Of a DNA stretch of 64,000 nucleotides, positions 1-8,165 are shown piece after piece; positions within the stretch are counted from its first letter, which is position 1; every line of letters begins with the position of its first letter. The DNA is from PALSA-505 sp036502085. GTDB taxonomy: Bacteria; Actinomycetota; Actinomycetes; Streptosporangiales; Streptosporangiaceae. The notes under the pieces were generated by a model. The model saw nothing but the letters and a program-made list of their open reading frames with translations, did no database searches and had not been told where the DNA came from. The DNA lies in assembly GCA_036502085.1 (NCBI GenBank), contig DASXZD010000020.1, positions 1-64,000 on the forward strand. The letters are read 5' to 3'. The position numbers were made by a program, and so were the translations under genes.

Positions 1-21
1 ACCTGACCTGGCCTCGGGCGG

Positions 22-474
22 CTACCAGGGTCGGCGGCCGCGGCGCGGAGGCCGGCAAGGCCGCCGGGCCGGCCCTCGCCCGCGCCCGCGGCCGAAGATC
101 CAGCGCAGCGCCCCCAGCACGGCCACGACGATCACCCAGGGGCCGCCGAAGCCGAACCCGAACAGCCCGAGCACCGCGAAGCAGACCCCCAGGCACACCA
201 TCAGCGGGATGAAGCTCAGGTACGCCGCGGGAGAATTCCGCCCCTGACCGCCGTGGCGGGCCTGGTCGCCTGGCAGCAACCCGGACGGCGCGGCGTAGGG
301 GAGATCCCCGGTCACGGCATTGAGGTCGGTGCGCGTCCTGGCGGCGAAGGTGTGCTCGAGCCGCTGGTTCAGCTCGTCCAGCGAGAGCCTGCCCTGCGCG
401 TAGTGCTCGCGCAGTTGCGCGGCAATGGAATCCCGATCGGCGTCACTGACACGCACGTTATATTCCGTAGCCAT
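22..474 (-). CDS. DUF1707 domain membrane protein
   Basis: This is a 150-residue protein. It opens with a DUF1707 (SHOCT-like) domain at residues 4-58, recognisable from VSDADRDSIAAQLREHYAQ followed by LSLDELNQRLEHTFAARTRTDL. Two hydrophobic segments follow at about residues 80-125. The tail is very basic (GRGRGRGPARRP and on). Such proteins are small actinobacterial membrane proteins of unknown role; the N-terminal domain is thought to mediate protein contacts. I chose ATG 474 rather than the upstream GTG 516 because a GGAGGGG sits 4-8 bases before it. The gene stands alone, with a 334-base gap upstream. The family assignment is good; the function is unknown. Confidence 0.8.
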   Translation of the reverse strand: MATEYNVRVSDADRDSIAAQLREHYAQGRLSLDELNQRLEHTFAARTRTDLNAVTGDLPYAAPSGLLPGDQARHGGQGRNSPAAYLSFIPLMVCLGVCFAVLGLFGFGFGGPWVIVVAVLGALRWIFGRGRGRGPARRPCRPPRRGRRPW

Positions 475-519
475 CTGCCCCTCCGTGCCCAGACTTGGGC
501 GGGTACCAACTCCCAACCA

Positions 520-535
520 CGATATATCTCGATAG
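520..535 (-). promoter_or_regulatory. AT-rich dyad, candidate operator
   Basis: In very GC-rich surroundings a short AT-rich stretch contains the perfect palindrome GATATATC and the overlapping TATC-NN-GATA dyad, 46 bases upstream of the DUF1707 start. Motifs of this form resemble PadR-type operators, but no PadR gene is in the window. It could simply be the -10 region of the promoter. Confidence 0.3.
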
Positions 536-808
536 CCGGGTCGGCAAGTCGGGTCCGCCGGGTATGGTGCGCGGCCGGCCGCCGGTCCCCGGGGCGGTCG
601 GCCGCGGTCTGTGGGCGCCCGAGGCAGGCTTCACAGGTAAGACGCGCGGGTCGCTCTTTCGGATGACGCCGTGGCGCCGGTAAAGCGAGAAATACCGGCG
701 GGGAATGTATCTGGTCAGGGCCGGGCTGCTCTGGATCCAAGGCGGCACAGCCGCAAGCGGACGGGCAGGCGAGCGCTCCGGTGCCCAGCGGGGGCGCGCT
801 CGCCCCCG
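536..808. other. Intergenic, nothing recognised
   Basis: GC-rich sequence between the divergent DUF1707 promoter region and the end of the FMN oxidase gene. The open frames across it are short and lack family motifs. I see no convincing hairpin, repeat or RNA gene. Confidence 0.5.
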
Positions 809-1990
809 TCAGCCGCTCGTTTTGATCAGGGACTGCGGGGTGAGCTGCCGGTGGCTGGTGTGGCCGGATAGCGCCAGCGTGAGGTCGAGGTCGGCGAGCA
901 GGCAGCGCAGCACGTGCTCGGCGCCCTGCTGCCCGCCGAGTGCCAGGCCGTAGAGCACGGGCCGGCCGATCAGCACGGCCTGCGCGCCGAGCGCGAGCGC
1001 CTTGACGACATCGGCGCCAGTGCGCAGCCCGGAGTCGAACAGCACGGTGAGCCGGTCGCCGGCCGCCGCCACGACGCCGGGCAGCGCGTCGAGCGAGGCG
1101 ATCGCGCCGTCCACCTGCCGGCCGCCGTGGTTGGACACGACGATGCCGTCCATGCCGTGCTCGGCCGCCAGCCTGGCGTCGTCGGCGCAGACGATGCCCT
1201 TGAGCACGATCGGGCCGTCCCAGTGCTCGCGCAGGAACGGCAGGTCCTGCCAGGACAGGCCGGGGTTGGGGAACATCTGGGCCCAGTGCAGGACGGCCGC
1301 GGCCGGATCTTCGTCTGGCGGCTTGGCCAGCCCGGCCAGGAAGGCCGGGTCGGTCAGGTAGTTAGCGATGCCCTGCCGGGCCAGGAACGGCAGGAAGCCG
1401 CGGTCCAGGTCGGCGGGACGGTAGCCGAGCAGCAGCGTGTCGAGCGTGAGCACCAGCACGGAGTAGCCGCTGGCCTTGGCCCGCTGCAGGAAGCTGACGC
1501 ACACGTCCTCGTCGGTCGGCCAGTACAGCTGGTACCAGCGCTGCCCGTCGCCATTCGCCGCCGCGACCTCCTCGAACGAATGCGCCGCGGCCGTCGAGTG
1601 GACGTACGGCAGGCCGACCGCGGCGGCGGCCCGCGCGGTCGCCAGCTCCCCCTCGGGATGAGCCAGTGTCTGCACGCCGACCGGCGCGATCATGACCGGC
1701 GCGGGCATCGGGCAGCCGAGGATCGTGCACGACAAGTCCCGCTGGGCGCCGTTGCGCAGCATCCGCGGCACGATCCGCCAGCGGTCGAACGCGGCCCGGT
1801 TGGCCCGGGCCGTCGCGCCGCTGCCCGCGCTCGGCACGATGTAGCCCATCGCCTCGGGCGACAGCACGCCGCGGGCGTGCTCCTCCAGGCTGGCCAGGTT
1901 CGTGGTGATCGCGGGCAGCTGGCCGGCGAACATCCCGTTCGCGTAGATGCTGGTCTGGTAGTCGCTGAAGTTTGTCGGCGGCCCGCTCAC
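809..1990 (-). CDS. FMN-dependent alpha-hydroxy acid oxidase (lactate 2-monooxygenase type)
   Basis: This 393-residue protein matches the length of lactate 2-monooxygenase and related FMN alpha-hydroxy-acid oxidases, TIM-barrel enzymes that oxidise L-2-hydroxy acids. The flavin and active-site signature SNHGGRQVDGA lies at residues 286-296, with the catalytic base His288 and substrate-binding Arg291. The FMN-contacting Lys is in VLKGI near 264. The late phosphate-binding motifs are DSGLRTGADV (319-328) and IGRP (341-344). The N-terminal extension with YIVPSAGSGATARANRAAF is typical of the monooxygenase subgroup rather than glycolate oxidase. It is monocistronic. Substrate is inferred from the family; mandelate or another 2-hydroxy acid cannot be excluded. 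Confidence 0.88.
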   Translation of the reverse strand: MSGPPTNFSDYQTSIYANGMFAGQLPAITTNLASLEEHARGVLSPEAMGYIVPSAGSGATARANRAAFDRWRIVPRMLRNGAQRDLSCTILGCPMPAPVMIAPVGVQTLAHPEGELATARAAAAVGLPYVHSTAAAHSFEEVAAANGDGQRWYQLYWPTDEDVCVSFLQRAKASGYSVLVLTLDTLLLGYRPADLDRGFLPFLARQGIANYLTDPAFLAGLAKPPDEDPAAAVLHWAQMFPNPGLSWQDLPFLREHWDGPIVLKGIVCADDARLAAEHGMDGIVVSNHGGRQVDGAIASLDALPGVVAAAGDRLTVLFDSGLRTGADVVKALALGAQAVLIGRPVLYGLALGGQQGAEHVLRCLLADLDLTLALSGHTSHRQLTPQSLIKTSG

Positions 1991-2050
1991 TCGATCAGCT
2001 CCTCGGGTTCTTTCGGAGCATAGTAAGCGACCGGTCAGCTGGTCCTCCGG

Positions 2051-2635
2051 TCAGAAGGCGCCGGTGCCGTCGGGAGTGCCCAGGCCGGTCGGGGCGTCGT
2101 AGCCGCGCTTGGCCCGCAGAGGTAGTCGTGGCCGCACGTGGCGCCCTGCCCGCTGTTGCTGCCCGTGGTGACGTCGAACAGCGAGCCAGGATGGGCGTAC
2201 TCGTAGCCGGGCCGCACCGTGCTGGCGTTGCCGGCCAGGGCGTACACCCCGGCGATCAGCGGCGCAGCGGCGCTGGTCCCGCCGACCGTCAGCCAGGGGC
2301 CGCCGAGGCCCCGGCCGATGGAGCTGTCGTAGAGGGAGACGTCCCAGGCGAGCACGGCGACGTCGGCGACGGTGCGGCCCGGGCAGTGCGTATCGGCCTG
2401 CCAGGCCGGCTTGCGCACGTAGGCCGAGCAGCCGCTGCCGGAGGCTTTCCATACCCTCTCGGTCCAGCCGCGAGCATTCGCCGCCTTGGCGAGCTGAGTG
2501 CCGCCGGCGGACGTCACCATGGCCAGGTTGGCCGGGAACGCCGCCGCGGTGAAGCCCGAGTCGCCGCACGAGGCCACGATCACGTGACCCGGGTGCTCGT
2601 AGGCCTTCGCCTCGGCCTGGGTGAGCCTGCCCGGC
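2051..2635 (-). pseudogene. Remnant of S53 (sedolisin) serine peptidase
   Basis: The last third of a sedolisin-type acid serine peptidase. Recognisable pieces are HPGHVIVASCGDSGF, FPANLAMVTSAGGTQL and the catalytic-serine block VGGTSAAAPLIAG. The reading frame breaks near 2112-2122: the conserved ending AKRGYDAPTGLGTPDG is encoded one frame over from the preceding GHDYLC. The N-terminal prodomain and the Glu/Asp catalytic residues are absent. Upstream sequence belongs to a different decayed gene. It is a truncated, frameshifted remnant and unlikely to give an active enzyme. Confidence 0.75.
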
Positions 2636-2689
2636 ATTCGTTTTCCTCCACGGACAGCACCCGCCGATTCCGCCCCATCCTCGCGACCA

Positions 2690-2950
2690 GGAAACCGGTA
2701 CACCGCCATCACGCGCCGGGTCAGCTCCACCAGATGACCTCCCGTCATAAACCGCCCTGCGTTCGGGGATGCCGCCCAGGTAGTGAGCGTGCTCGGTCAA
2801 GATCACCGGCACGACGTGGCCGCTGCGGGGGCCGCCCCGCCTCGGTCAGCGCCTGGGTTAGTGCCTCCACCGCCCGGTGCCGCGTCCCCGACACCCGGCT
2901 GAGCCGCCCTGGGCATCACGCCGGATCGACCACTCCCACAGCGGCGCCAT
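2690..2950 (-). pseudogene. Decayed copy of the small PLWEW-motif protein
   Basis: Starting at ATG 2950 the frame reads MAPLWEWSIRRDAQG. It then needs frame changes to give SRVSGTRHRAVEALTQALTEAGRP and SGHVVPVILTEHAHYLGGIPERR. Together these match the layout of the small protein at 49510-49753 (PLWEWAVEEN, then MTRRGAMAALSRALAGSGRP, then VGPVVL). At least two frameshifts are required, so this is a dead copy. The family appears to be a small accessory-element protein of actinomycetes; that statement is from memory and its function is unknown. Confidence 0.55.
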
Positions 2951-3146
2951 CACGAAGAGCCCTCCACCGGCAGATGCCCCATAGCCCCGGCATCGGTGCT
3001 GCGTGTGGGCTGCATCGTCGCAATTCCTTCACGCTCGTGATCTAACGGACACGAGAAGTCAACTCGGGCTGGCGCGTAACCTGAAGACATTGCCCTGTTG
3101 CCCATGACGGGACAAGAGGCTGACGTGATAGGCACACCTGACGTGA
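2951..3146. other. Intergenic, nothing recognised
   Basis: Short degenerate stretch between two decayed genes. No motif, repeat or intact frame was supported here. Confidence 0.4.
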
Positions 3147-3425
3147 GCGACTTCCGGGACGAACGGGGCTGGAATCAGGGCTGGACGCGCTGCCGGATCG
3201 TACCGGCGTGACCGCGCCTGGTATGGCGCCTGCTTGGCCCGAGCCCACGCCGAAGCATCCGAAGCCGAGCAGGCCGAAGCAGTCGCCATCCACTTCGCGC
3301 CCGGCATCAACGCTGTGAACAGCTACGCGCGCGATGAACTGCTCGGAACCGCCCGCGCTCTCACCCGCATTGGCGCCCCCCAGGCACGAGTCATCCGGGA
3401 AACCCACGCCGACCACCAGCCATAG
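3147..3425 (+). pseudogene. Truncated unknown ORF
   Basis: An open frame of about 92 codons follows a stop at 3144-3146. It has no ATG or GTG start; the first usable codon is TTG 3234. Its composition looks like real coding sequence (RRDRAWYGACLARAHAEA, then EAVAIHFAPGINAVNSYARD, then RIGAPQARVIRE) rather than a shadow. I do not recognise the family. The missing start and the decayed neighbours on both sides suggest a 5'-truncated fragment. Confidence 0.35.
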
Positions 3426-3452
3426 CCCGCCTGCCTGGTCAATACTTCTTGC

Positions 3453-3705
3453 ATGGCGTTGAGCACCAAAAGCGACGAAGCGGATCGGGCTTGCCAGGGA
3501 CCTGGCTGCCCAGACCGGAGAAACGCTAACTGACGCCGTGGTGATCGCGCTTAGGCAGCGGCTTGAACGAGAGCACGCGAGGCATACGGTCAGCATGAAG
3601 ACACGGCTGGCGCGCCTAGCGGCGGACGTGGCCGCTAGGCCGGTGGCGAACCGCGAGACGCCGGAAGAGATTATCGGCTACGACGCCGCTGGCCTGCCGC
3701 GTTGA
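3453..3705 (+). pseudogene. Frameshifted VapB-type antitoxin
   Basis: ATG 3453 opens MALSTKSDEADR. Then one surplus G near 3486-3489 throws the frame. Reading on in the next frame gives LARDLAAQTGETLTDAVVIALRQRLERE, and the ending ETPEEIIGYDAAGLPR with a stop at 3705. This is the complete layout of the actinobacterial Rv0623-like VapB antitoxin family, about 83 residues long. The toxin gene vapC normally overlaps or follows directly; here the next 80 bases hold no PIN domain and then an opposing gene begins. The result is an orphaned, inactivated antitoxin gene, unless the extra G is a sequencing error. Confidence 0.7.
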
Positions 3706-3789
3706 TTTCCTGTCTCGCCCGAGCGTGCGCCAGCGCCGTGCCCTGGTCTGATGGGTGGCATTCGCCGGACCTGGACCTCCCGGCCGGTC

Positions 3790-5997
3790 TTATCCGGTGG
3801 GGTATTCGCCGGGGGTGGCGGTGTAGGTGCGGCCGTGCGGGAGCCGCCAGGTCAGGATGCCGGGCTCGGGCTGCTCCAGGTGCCAGCCGTCGGTCTGCTT
3901 GGCCCGGTGATGAGCCCTGCAGAGCGGAGCCAAATTACATTCACACGTGCGGCCGCCCTTGTCGTGCGCCAGCGAGTGGTCGTCGTCGCAGCGGGCCGCG
4001 GGCCGGTTGCAGTACGGCGCCGAACAGGTTTTCTGCCGGGTCTTGACGATGTGGTGCAGGCTGGCGGGGATGCGGTAGCCGGGGACCTCGCGGGCGTGGC
4101 TGCAGGTCCCGGCCTCGATCCGGGTGATGGTCAGTGTCCGCAGCCAGCCGGTCCGGTCGCCGGGGCTGGCGGGCGGAGGTCTTCGGGCGCAGGCGTGCGC
4201 GATGGCGCGGCCGGCGGGGTCGGTGATGGTCAGGCACCATCGTGAGTCGCGGCTGGCGGCGATGTGGTCGGCGAGGTCGCGGCTGGTGTCGGGGTCGGCG
4301 GTGCCGTAGCCGGGGATCTGGCTGGGGCAGTCGGACAGCCCGAGCCAAGTGGTCAGGGGCACGGTGAGGTGCACGGTTCCGCTGGTCTCCAGCCAGCCCG
4401 GCACGCCGGGCCAGCCCGGCGGGCAAGACCCGCCCGGCGGGCCGGGCCAGCTATATCCGCCGGATCCGTTTGGTTCGCCCGGTTCCCCCGGCTGGCTGGG
4501 TCTGGGCGGTTCTCCAGGAGAGCGAGGCGTGCCGGTCAGGCCCGGGTCCGCGCCGTCCGACTCTGCGCAGTCTGGGGCTGAGCGGTCCGACTTGGTGCGG
4601 TCCGGGTCCGCGTCCTGTGGGCCAGTGTCGGCTGCGCTTGCGGTGTCCGGGTCCGTGCCGTCAGCGCCTGCCTGGCCGGTGTCTGCGCGGGCCGGGTCGG
4701 TGCGGGCGGGGTTCGCGCTGATGCCGGCCGTGCCGTCGCTGGCTGGGCTGGTGCCGGGCGTGCTGCCTGTCGCGGTTGCTGGGCCGGATCGGCCGGCGGC
4801 CGGGCTGTCGTCGGTGCCGGGTGTCCGGCCGGTGGTGTCCGCCGTGTCGGGTCGGTCGCTGGCGCTGCCGGTATCGGGGCTGGTGGGGTCGGGGTCGGGC
4901 GGGGGGAGGAAGCCGAGGGGGTCGCTGCCGGTGAGCAGGGCGAGGAATACCGCGGCGCGCAGTTGCGGCAGCGTCGCGTTGATGCCGTTGGCTTTCAGCG
5001 AGCGGGCGCAGGCGTCGATGCGGGCGTCGGCGGCCAGCGCGGCGGCGGGCGGTAGCTCGCGGCCGCCGAGGGCGGCGTTGCCGGACAGCTCGGGCTGGAG
5101 CTCGACCCGGGCGGCCTGGGCGGCTTTGGCCTTGCGGCGGCGCACGGCGCCGGGGTCGGCGGTCAGGACCGCGTCGCGGATCCGGGCACGCAGTTGGGAA
5201 GTGGTCTGGCGGGGTGCTCTGGCGATGATCTGCTGTTCGACCGCGGCGGCGGTGGCGTCCTCGAGCAGTTCGGTCTCGTAGCCGATCACCAGGGCGCGGC
5301 TGCGGTCGATCCGGCCGGTGCGCAGCGCGGCCAGGGTGGCGGGCAGCCGGGTCAGGGCGGTGGCCTGGCCGAGCAGGGCGTCGGCGGCCAGGCCGGTCAG
5401 GGTCAGCAGGATGGCCAGCTCGTGGCCGGCGTGCTCGCCGACGTGCGGGTCGGAGTGGGCGGTGCGGCGGCGAGCCAGCTCGGCGGTGGCCGTGAGCAGG
5501 CCGGCGGCGGCGTGTGATTCGGTGCGGCGCCAGGCCAGGAGCACCCCGGCCAGCTCGTCGTCGCCCAGGCCGGCCAGCCCGGTGGTGCCGGCGTCGTCGA
5601 GGGCCGCGGTCAGCACCGCGCCCGGCTCCAGCTCGTTCAGGACCGAACCGGACGCGAACCCGGGCCCGCCGGGACCGGCCGTGTCATGCGCGACGATGCC
5701 GCACGGCAGCACCTCCGGCCGCTCCGGGCCGTCCGCTGCCTGGCCGGAGCCGTCCGCGCTGGGCGGGGCCGACTCGGTCCAGCGCGGGGCGGGTGCGGTG
5801 GCTGGCCGGCTCTCGGTGAGCCAGGGCGAGTCGGCGGGCCGGGGGTCGGTGTCGTCGGGCGGAAGGTCGTCAGGGCCGGCCAGCTGCCAGTCCTCGGGCG
5901 GGAGCTGCATCCAGCCGGCGGCGATCTCCGCGGCCAGGATCGCTTCCTGCCGGGCTGTCTCGGCGGCGGTCAGGGGCAGGGCGGCGCGGGGTGTCAC
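3790..5997 (-). CDS. DUF222 / HNH endonuclease domain protein (13E12-repeat family)
   Basis: A 735-residue protein with the DUF222 domain in the N-terminal half (VLNELEPGAVLTAALDDAG, then LAWRRTESHAAAGLLTATAELARRR). A long Pro/Ser/Thr/Asp/Gly low-complexity linker runs from about 375 to 525, and a C-terminal HNH nuclease module holds CDDDHSLAHDKGG and LCRAHHRAKQ. Members occur in many copies in actinobacteria, including the M. tuberculosis 13E12 repeats; they are often carried by or targeted by mobile elements, and many are induced by DNA damage. I prefer GTG 5997 over GTG 6006 because the SD AGGAGGTGA is 7 bases before 5997 and would overlap 6006. The substrate DNA is unknown. Confidence 0.85.
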   Translation of the reverse strand: MTPRAALPLTAAETARQEAILAAEIAAGWMQLPPEDWQLAGPDDLPPDDTDPRPADSPWLTESRPATAPAPRWTESAPPSADGSGQAADGPERPEVLPCGIVAHDTAGPGGPGFASGSVLNELEPGAVLTAALDDAGTTGLAGLGDDELAGVLLAWRRTESHAAAGLLTATAELARRRTAHSDPHVGEHAGHELAILLTLTGLAADALLGQATALTRLPATLAALRTGRIDRSRALVIGYETELLEDATAAAVEQQIIARAPRQTTSQLRARIRDAVLTADPGAVRRRKAKAAQAARVELQPELSGNAALGGRELPPAAALAADARIDACARSLKANGINATLPQLRAAVFLALLTGSDPLGFLPPPDPDPTSPDTGSASDRPDTADTTGRTPGTDDSPAAGRSGPATATGSTPGTSPASDGTAGISANPARTDPARADTGQAGADGTDPDTASAADTGPQDADPDRTKSDRSAPDCAESDGADPGLTGTPRSPGEPPRPSQPGEPGEPNGSGGYSWPGPPGGSCPPGWPGVPGWLETSGTVHLTVPLTTWLGLSDCPSQIPGYGTADPDTSRDLADHIAASRDSRWCLTITDPAGRAIAHACARRPPPASPGDRTGWLRTLTITRIEAGTCSHAREVPGYRIPASLHHIVKTRQKTCSAPYCNRPAARCDDDHSLAHDKGGRTCECNLAPLCRAHHRAKQTDGWHLEQPEPGILTWRLPHGRTYTATPGEYPTG

Positions 5998-6053
5998 GGG
6001 GGTCACCTCCTCACAGCTGGGCGGACTGGATCTGTTCGATTATGTCTTCGACT

Positions 6054-6076
6054 AAGGTACCACCACAAGCTGACAA
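6054..6076 (-). promoter_or_regulatory. DNA-damage (PafBC/RecA-independent type) promoter
   Basis: On the minus strand TTGTCA (6071-6076), G/T-rich spacer bases and TACCTT (6054-6059) lie 11 bases apart. This is one base short of the mycobacterial RecA-independent damage promoter consensus TTGTCRGTGG-N8-TANNNT. It sits about 57 bases upstream of the HNH gene start. Several 13E12-family genes are known to use this promoter class, which supports the match. Confidence 0.5.
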
Positions 6077-6248
6077 TCTCCCGAACAAACGAGCGACACG
6101 CCGAGGGCGTGACAAGGGAAACTGGCGGATCCGCCCGGGGAGCCGCGGACGCTCAGGCGTACGCAAGTGCACCGGCCACATGATCACTGCGATCGCCGGA
6201 TTGTTCCTGCTGCGAAGTTCTCCGAACCGAGGCCGTGGCACGGATTCG

Positions 6249-6378
6249 GACGAGGTAGCAGATGATCACAGGGTGGACGACAGATCGCGGTAAGCGCCGG
6301 CCGAACGACGGGCGCAGTCAATTGAATAACCGCGCGGCTGCGCGCCTATCCGACCCGGGACGGGGCGCTCATCATTAG
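6249..6378 (+). pseudogene. 5' remnant of the secreted NHL-repeat gene
   Basis: Bases 6249-6300 match 9275-9326 at about 46 of 52 positions. That segment covers the ribosome binding site, the start codon and the first 13 codons (MITGWTTDRGKRR) of the NHL-repeat gene at 9288. Here the frame ends after 38 codons at TAG 6376-6378 with no signal-peptide core or repeats. It is a duplicated gene head, not a functional gene. Confidence 0.55.
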
Positions 6379-6381
6379 GGC

Positions 6382-7326
6382 ATGGACAGCGACATCACTC
6401 AGCGCCGCCGGGGGATGAAGGCGCTCAAGCACGAACTTCCCTACCCGTACAACCAGGATCTGTCCAAGATCCTGCGCGGCCTAAACCGGCGGACGTCGTT
6501 CTCCCGCCGGAGGCTGGCTAACGATCCGGTCACCGCCGCTTATCTGGCCGCCGCGGTCCGGCTGATCCAGCGCCACCTCGGCCCTGATGCGAGCCGGGGA
6601 ACGGCTGACCAGGACGAGCGAGATTCCATCGAACGTCCAGTGCTGGCTTTCCTGTCGCAGCGTGCCGTGGCGGCCGAGGTCGGCCGTAACCCGCCACCGT
6701 TCCACCGGGTGGGCCGGGTCTCCACCATGCGCGAACGATGGCGGCACCAGTCTGATTTCGTCGCCGACGTGTTGCGGTTCACCCTGTCGGCGTCTCACTA
6801 TTACTCGGGCGTGAGCGAAGCTGATGCGGCCGACGCGATCGACCAGATCGTCAGGGGCCAGGACGCGGTGCGCGGCATCCATCATCTCGCCTCGCTGATG
6901 ATGGCTAGGCTGCTGACCAGCCCGATGTTCCGGCTCGGACTCATCGCGGCGGCCGAGGCCGAGGGTGATCCGGTGATCCGTGAGGCGATATCCGAGCGGC
7001 ACGGGGAAGCCAGGCTGCTGTGGCGGAAGCCGTGCGAGGACTTCCTCCGCTCCCGTGACCTCCGCATCAGGCCGGGTATCACCATCGACGATTGCCTCGA
7101 CTTGCTATCCGCGCTCGCCGACGGCCTGGCTATGCGGGCCCTGGCCGACCCGTCCACCCGCGCGCTCGATCACGACGGCCAGCGCTCCCTGCTCGGCACG
7201 GGCGCGCTCGCCCTGATCGCCGGCTGCCTGCAGGGCGCCGATCGTAGTGAGAGCAGACCGCTGGAACAGGCGGTGAGCGATCTGCTTGGCGGTTTGCTCG
7301 CGGGCGCGGACCGCAGGATGGCCTGA
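6382..7326 (+). CDS. Hypothetical protein, possible TetR-type C-terminal fold
   Basis: A 314-residue protein that I do not recognise with confidence. It is soluble and mostly helical by composition. The C-terminal half resembles the ligand-binding region of TetR regulators (DPVIREAISERHGEARLLWRK, then LDLLSALADGLAMRALADPS, then LGTGALALIAGCL). The N-terminal half has no clear helix-turn-helix; a basic stretch RRTSFSRRRL lies at about 36-45. The next gene begins 2 bases after its stop, so the two are probably co-transcribed. The ATG lacks a strong SD. Regulator is a guess. Confidence 0.6.
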   Translation: MDSDITQRRRGMKALKHELPYPYNQDLSKILRGLNRRTSFSRRRLANDPVTAAYLAAAVRLIQRHLGPDASRGTADQDERDSIERPVLAFLSQRAVAAEVGRNPPPFHRVGRVSTMRERWRHQSDFVADVLRFTLSASHYYSGVSEADAADAIDQIVRGQDAVRGIHHLASLMMARLLTSPMFRLGLIAAAEAEGDPVIREAISERHGEARLLWRKPCEDFLRSRDLRIRPGITIDDCLDLLSALADGLAMRALADPSTRALDHDGQRSLLGTGALALIAGCLQGADRSESRPLEQAVSDLLGGLLAGADRRMA

Positions 7327-7327
7327 G

Positions 7328-7570
7328 GTGGAGCTGTTCGCGATGTTCGCCGGGATATTGATCGGTGCCGCCGCCGCATCGCTGGTGGCGTTCGGTTGGG
7401 CGGCCAGCCAACTCCGGTGGCTCGGCGCGCACTGCAATCTGCAGATCGCCCACTGGCGGAACGAGGCCAGCCAGGCCATGGCGGCCGCCGCATGGCTCCG
7501 TGAGCAGCAGGCGGCCGACAGGTCGGGTCCCCGGATCGGTAACGGCGACGGGCTTGATCACGCATCATGA
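7328..7570 (+). CDS. Small membrane-anchored protein
   Basis: An 80-residue protein with one N-terminal transmembrane helix (FAGILIGAAAASLVAFGWAA, about residues 6-27) followed by an alpha-helical cytoplasmic or coiled segment and a polar tail. GTG 7328 begins 1 base after the stop of the upstream gene, so translation is probably coupled. An in-frame ATG at 7343 is an alternative. No family recognised. Confidence 0.5.
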   Translation: MELFAMFAGILIGAAAASLVAFGWAASQLRWLGAHCNLQIAHWRNEASQAMAAAAWLREQQAADRSGPRIGNGDGLDHAS

Positions 7571-7664
7571 TGAACATCGAACTCGTGCCCCGTTCCCGTT
7601 GCGAGCCTGAACCGGCGGGTCGCCGGGCGCATTCGTCTCATTAGGGGGACGCGCCGGGATGCTG

Positions 7665-8075
7665 TCACAGGGCGAGCTCGGCCCAGACGCGCTTGCGCGG
7701 GTGGTCGGTGCGCTCGCAGCCCCACCGGGCGGCGAGCGCGGCCACGACGGCTAGGCCGCGACCGCATTCGTCATCCGCGCCTGCCTCGCGGGGCTCCAGC
7801 TCAAGCGGGCTCAGGTCCCACGCCTCGATCACGAGAGACGCGCCGGCGGCGATCAGGCGCAAGGCGACCGGCGGCCGCTCGGGGAGGCAGGCAGAGGCGT
7901 CACAGGCATTCGTCATTAGCTCGCTGACCAGCGTCTCCGCATCCGCGACCAGATCGCGCGGCAGCCCCCACTCTTTCAGCACGGCCACCGCGTGCAGCCG
8001 GAAGCACGGGGTTGCCGTGGGCAGCGGGGCAAGCTCAAGGGTGCTGATCAGTGCCGCGTCACTCTGTGCTCCCAT
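7665..8075 (-). CDS. RsbW-like ATP-binding (HATPase) protein
   Basis: A 136-residue GHKL ATPase domain protein of the anti-sigma-factor serine kinase type. The N-box is ETLVSELMTNACDAS and the G-box region is DECGRGLAVVAALAARWGCE. It has no other domain. In Streptomyces, single-domain ATPases of this type sit beside WhiJ-like XRE regulators and DUF397 proteins, exactly as here, with the partner genes divergently transcribed across a 90-base gap. I chose ATG 8075 because it gives the usual short N-terminus; ATG 8120 is an in-frame alternative. The likely role is binding a regulator or anti-anti-sigma partner; the target is unknown. Confidence 0.8.
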   Translation of the reverse strand: MGAQSDAALISTLELAPLPTATPCFRLHAVAVLKEWGLPRDLVADAETLVSELMTNACDASACLPERPPVALRLIAAGASLVIEAWDLSPLELEPREAGADDECGRGLAVVAALAARWGCERTDHPRKRVWAELAL

Positions 8076-8165
8076 ATGACTCAATTTCGCAGCCAGGAGC
8101 ACGGCTAAGCTATGTGGCATCGGTGCAGCGCACCTTCTGTCCCCGCTGGCCCGGAGGCATGCCAC

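Noticed and set aside
3042..3596. 184-codon minus-strand frame across the VapB remnant
   Set aside because: Antisense to the readable VapB sequence; no motif, unlikely codon pattern.
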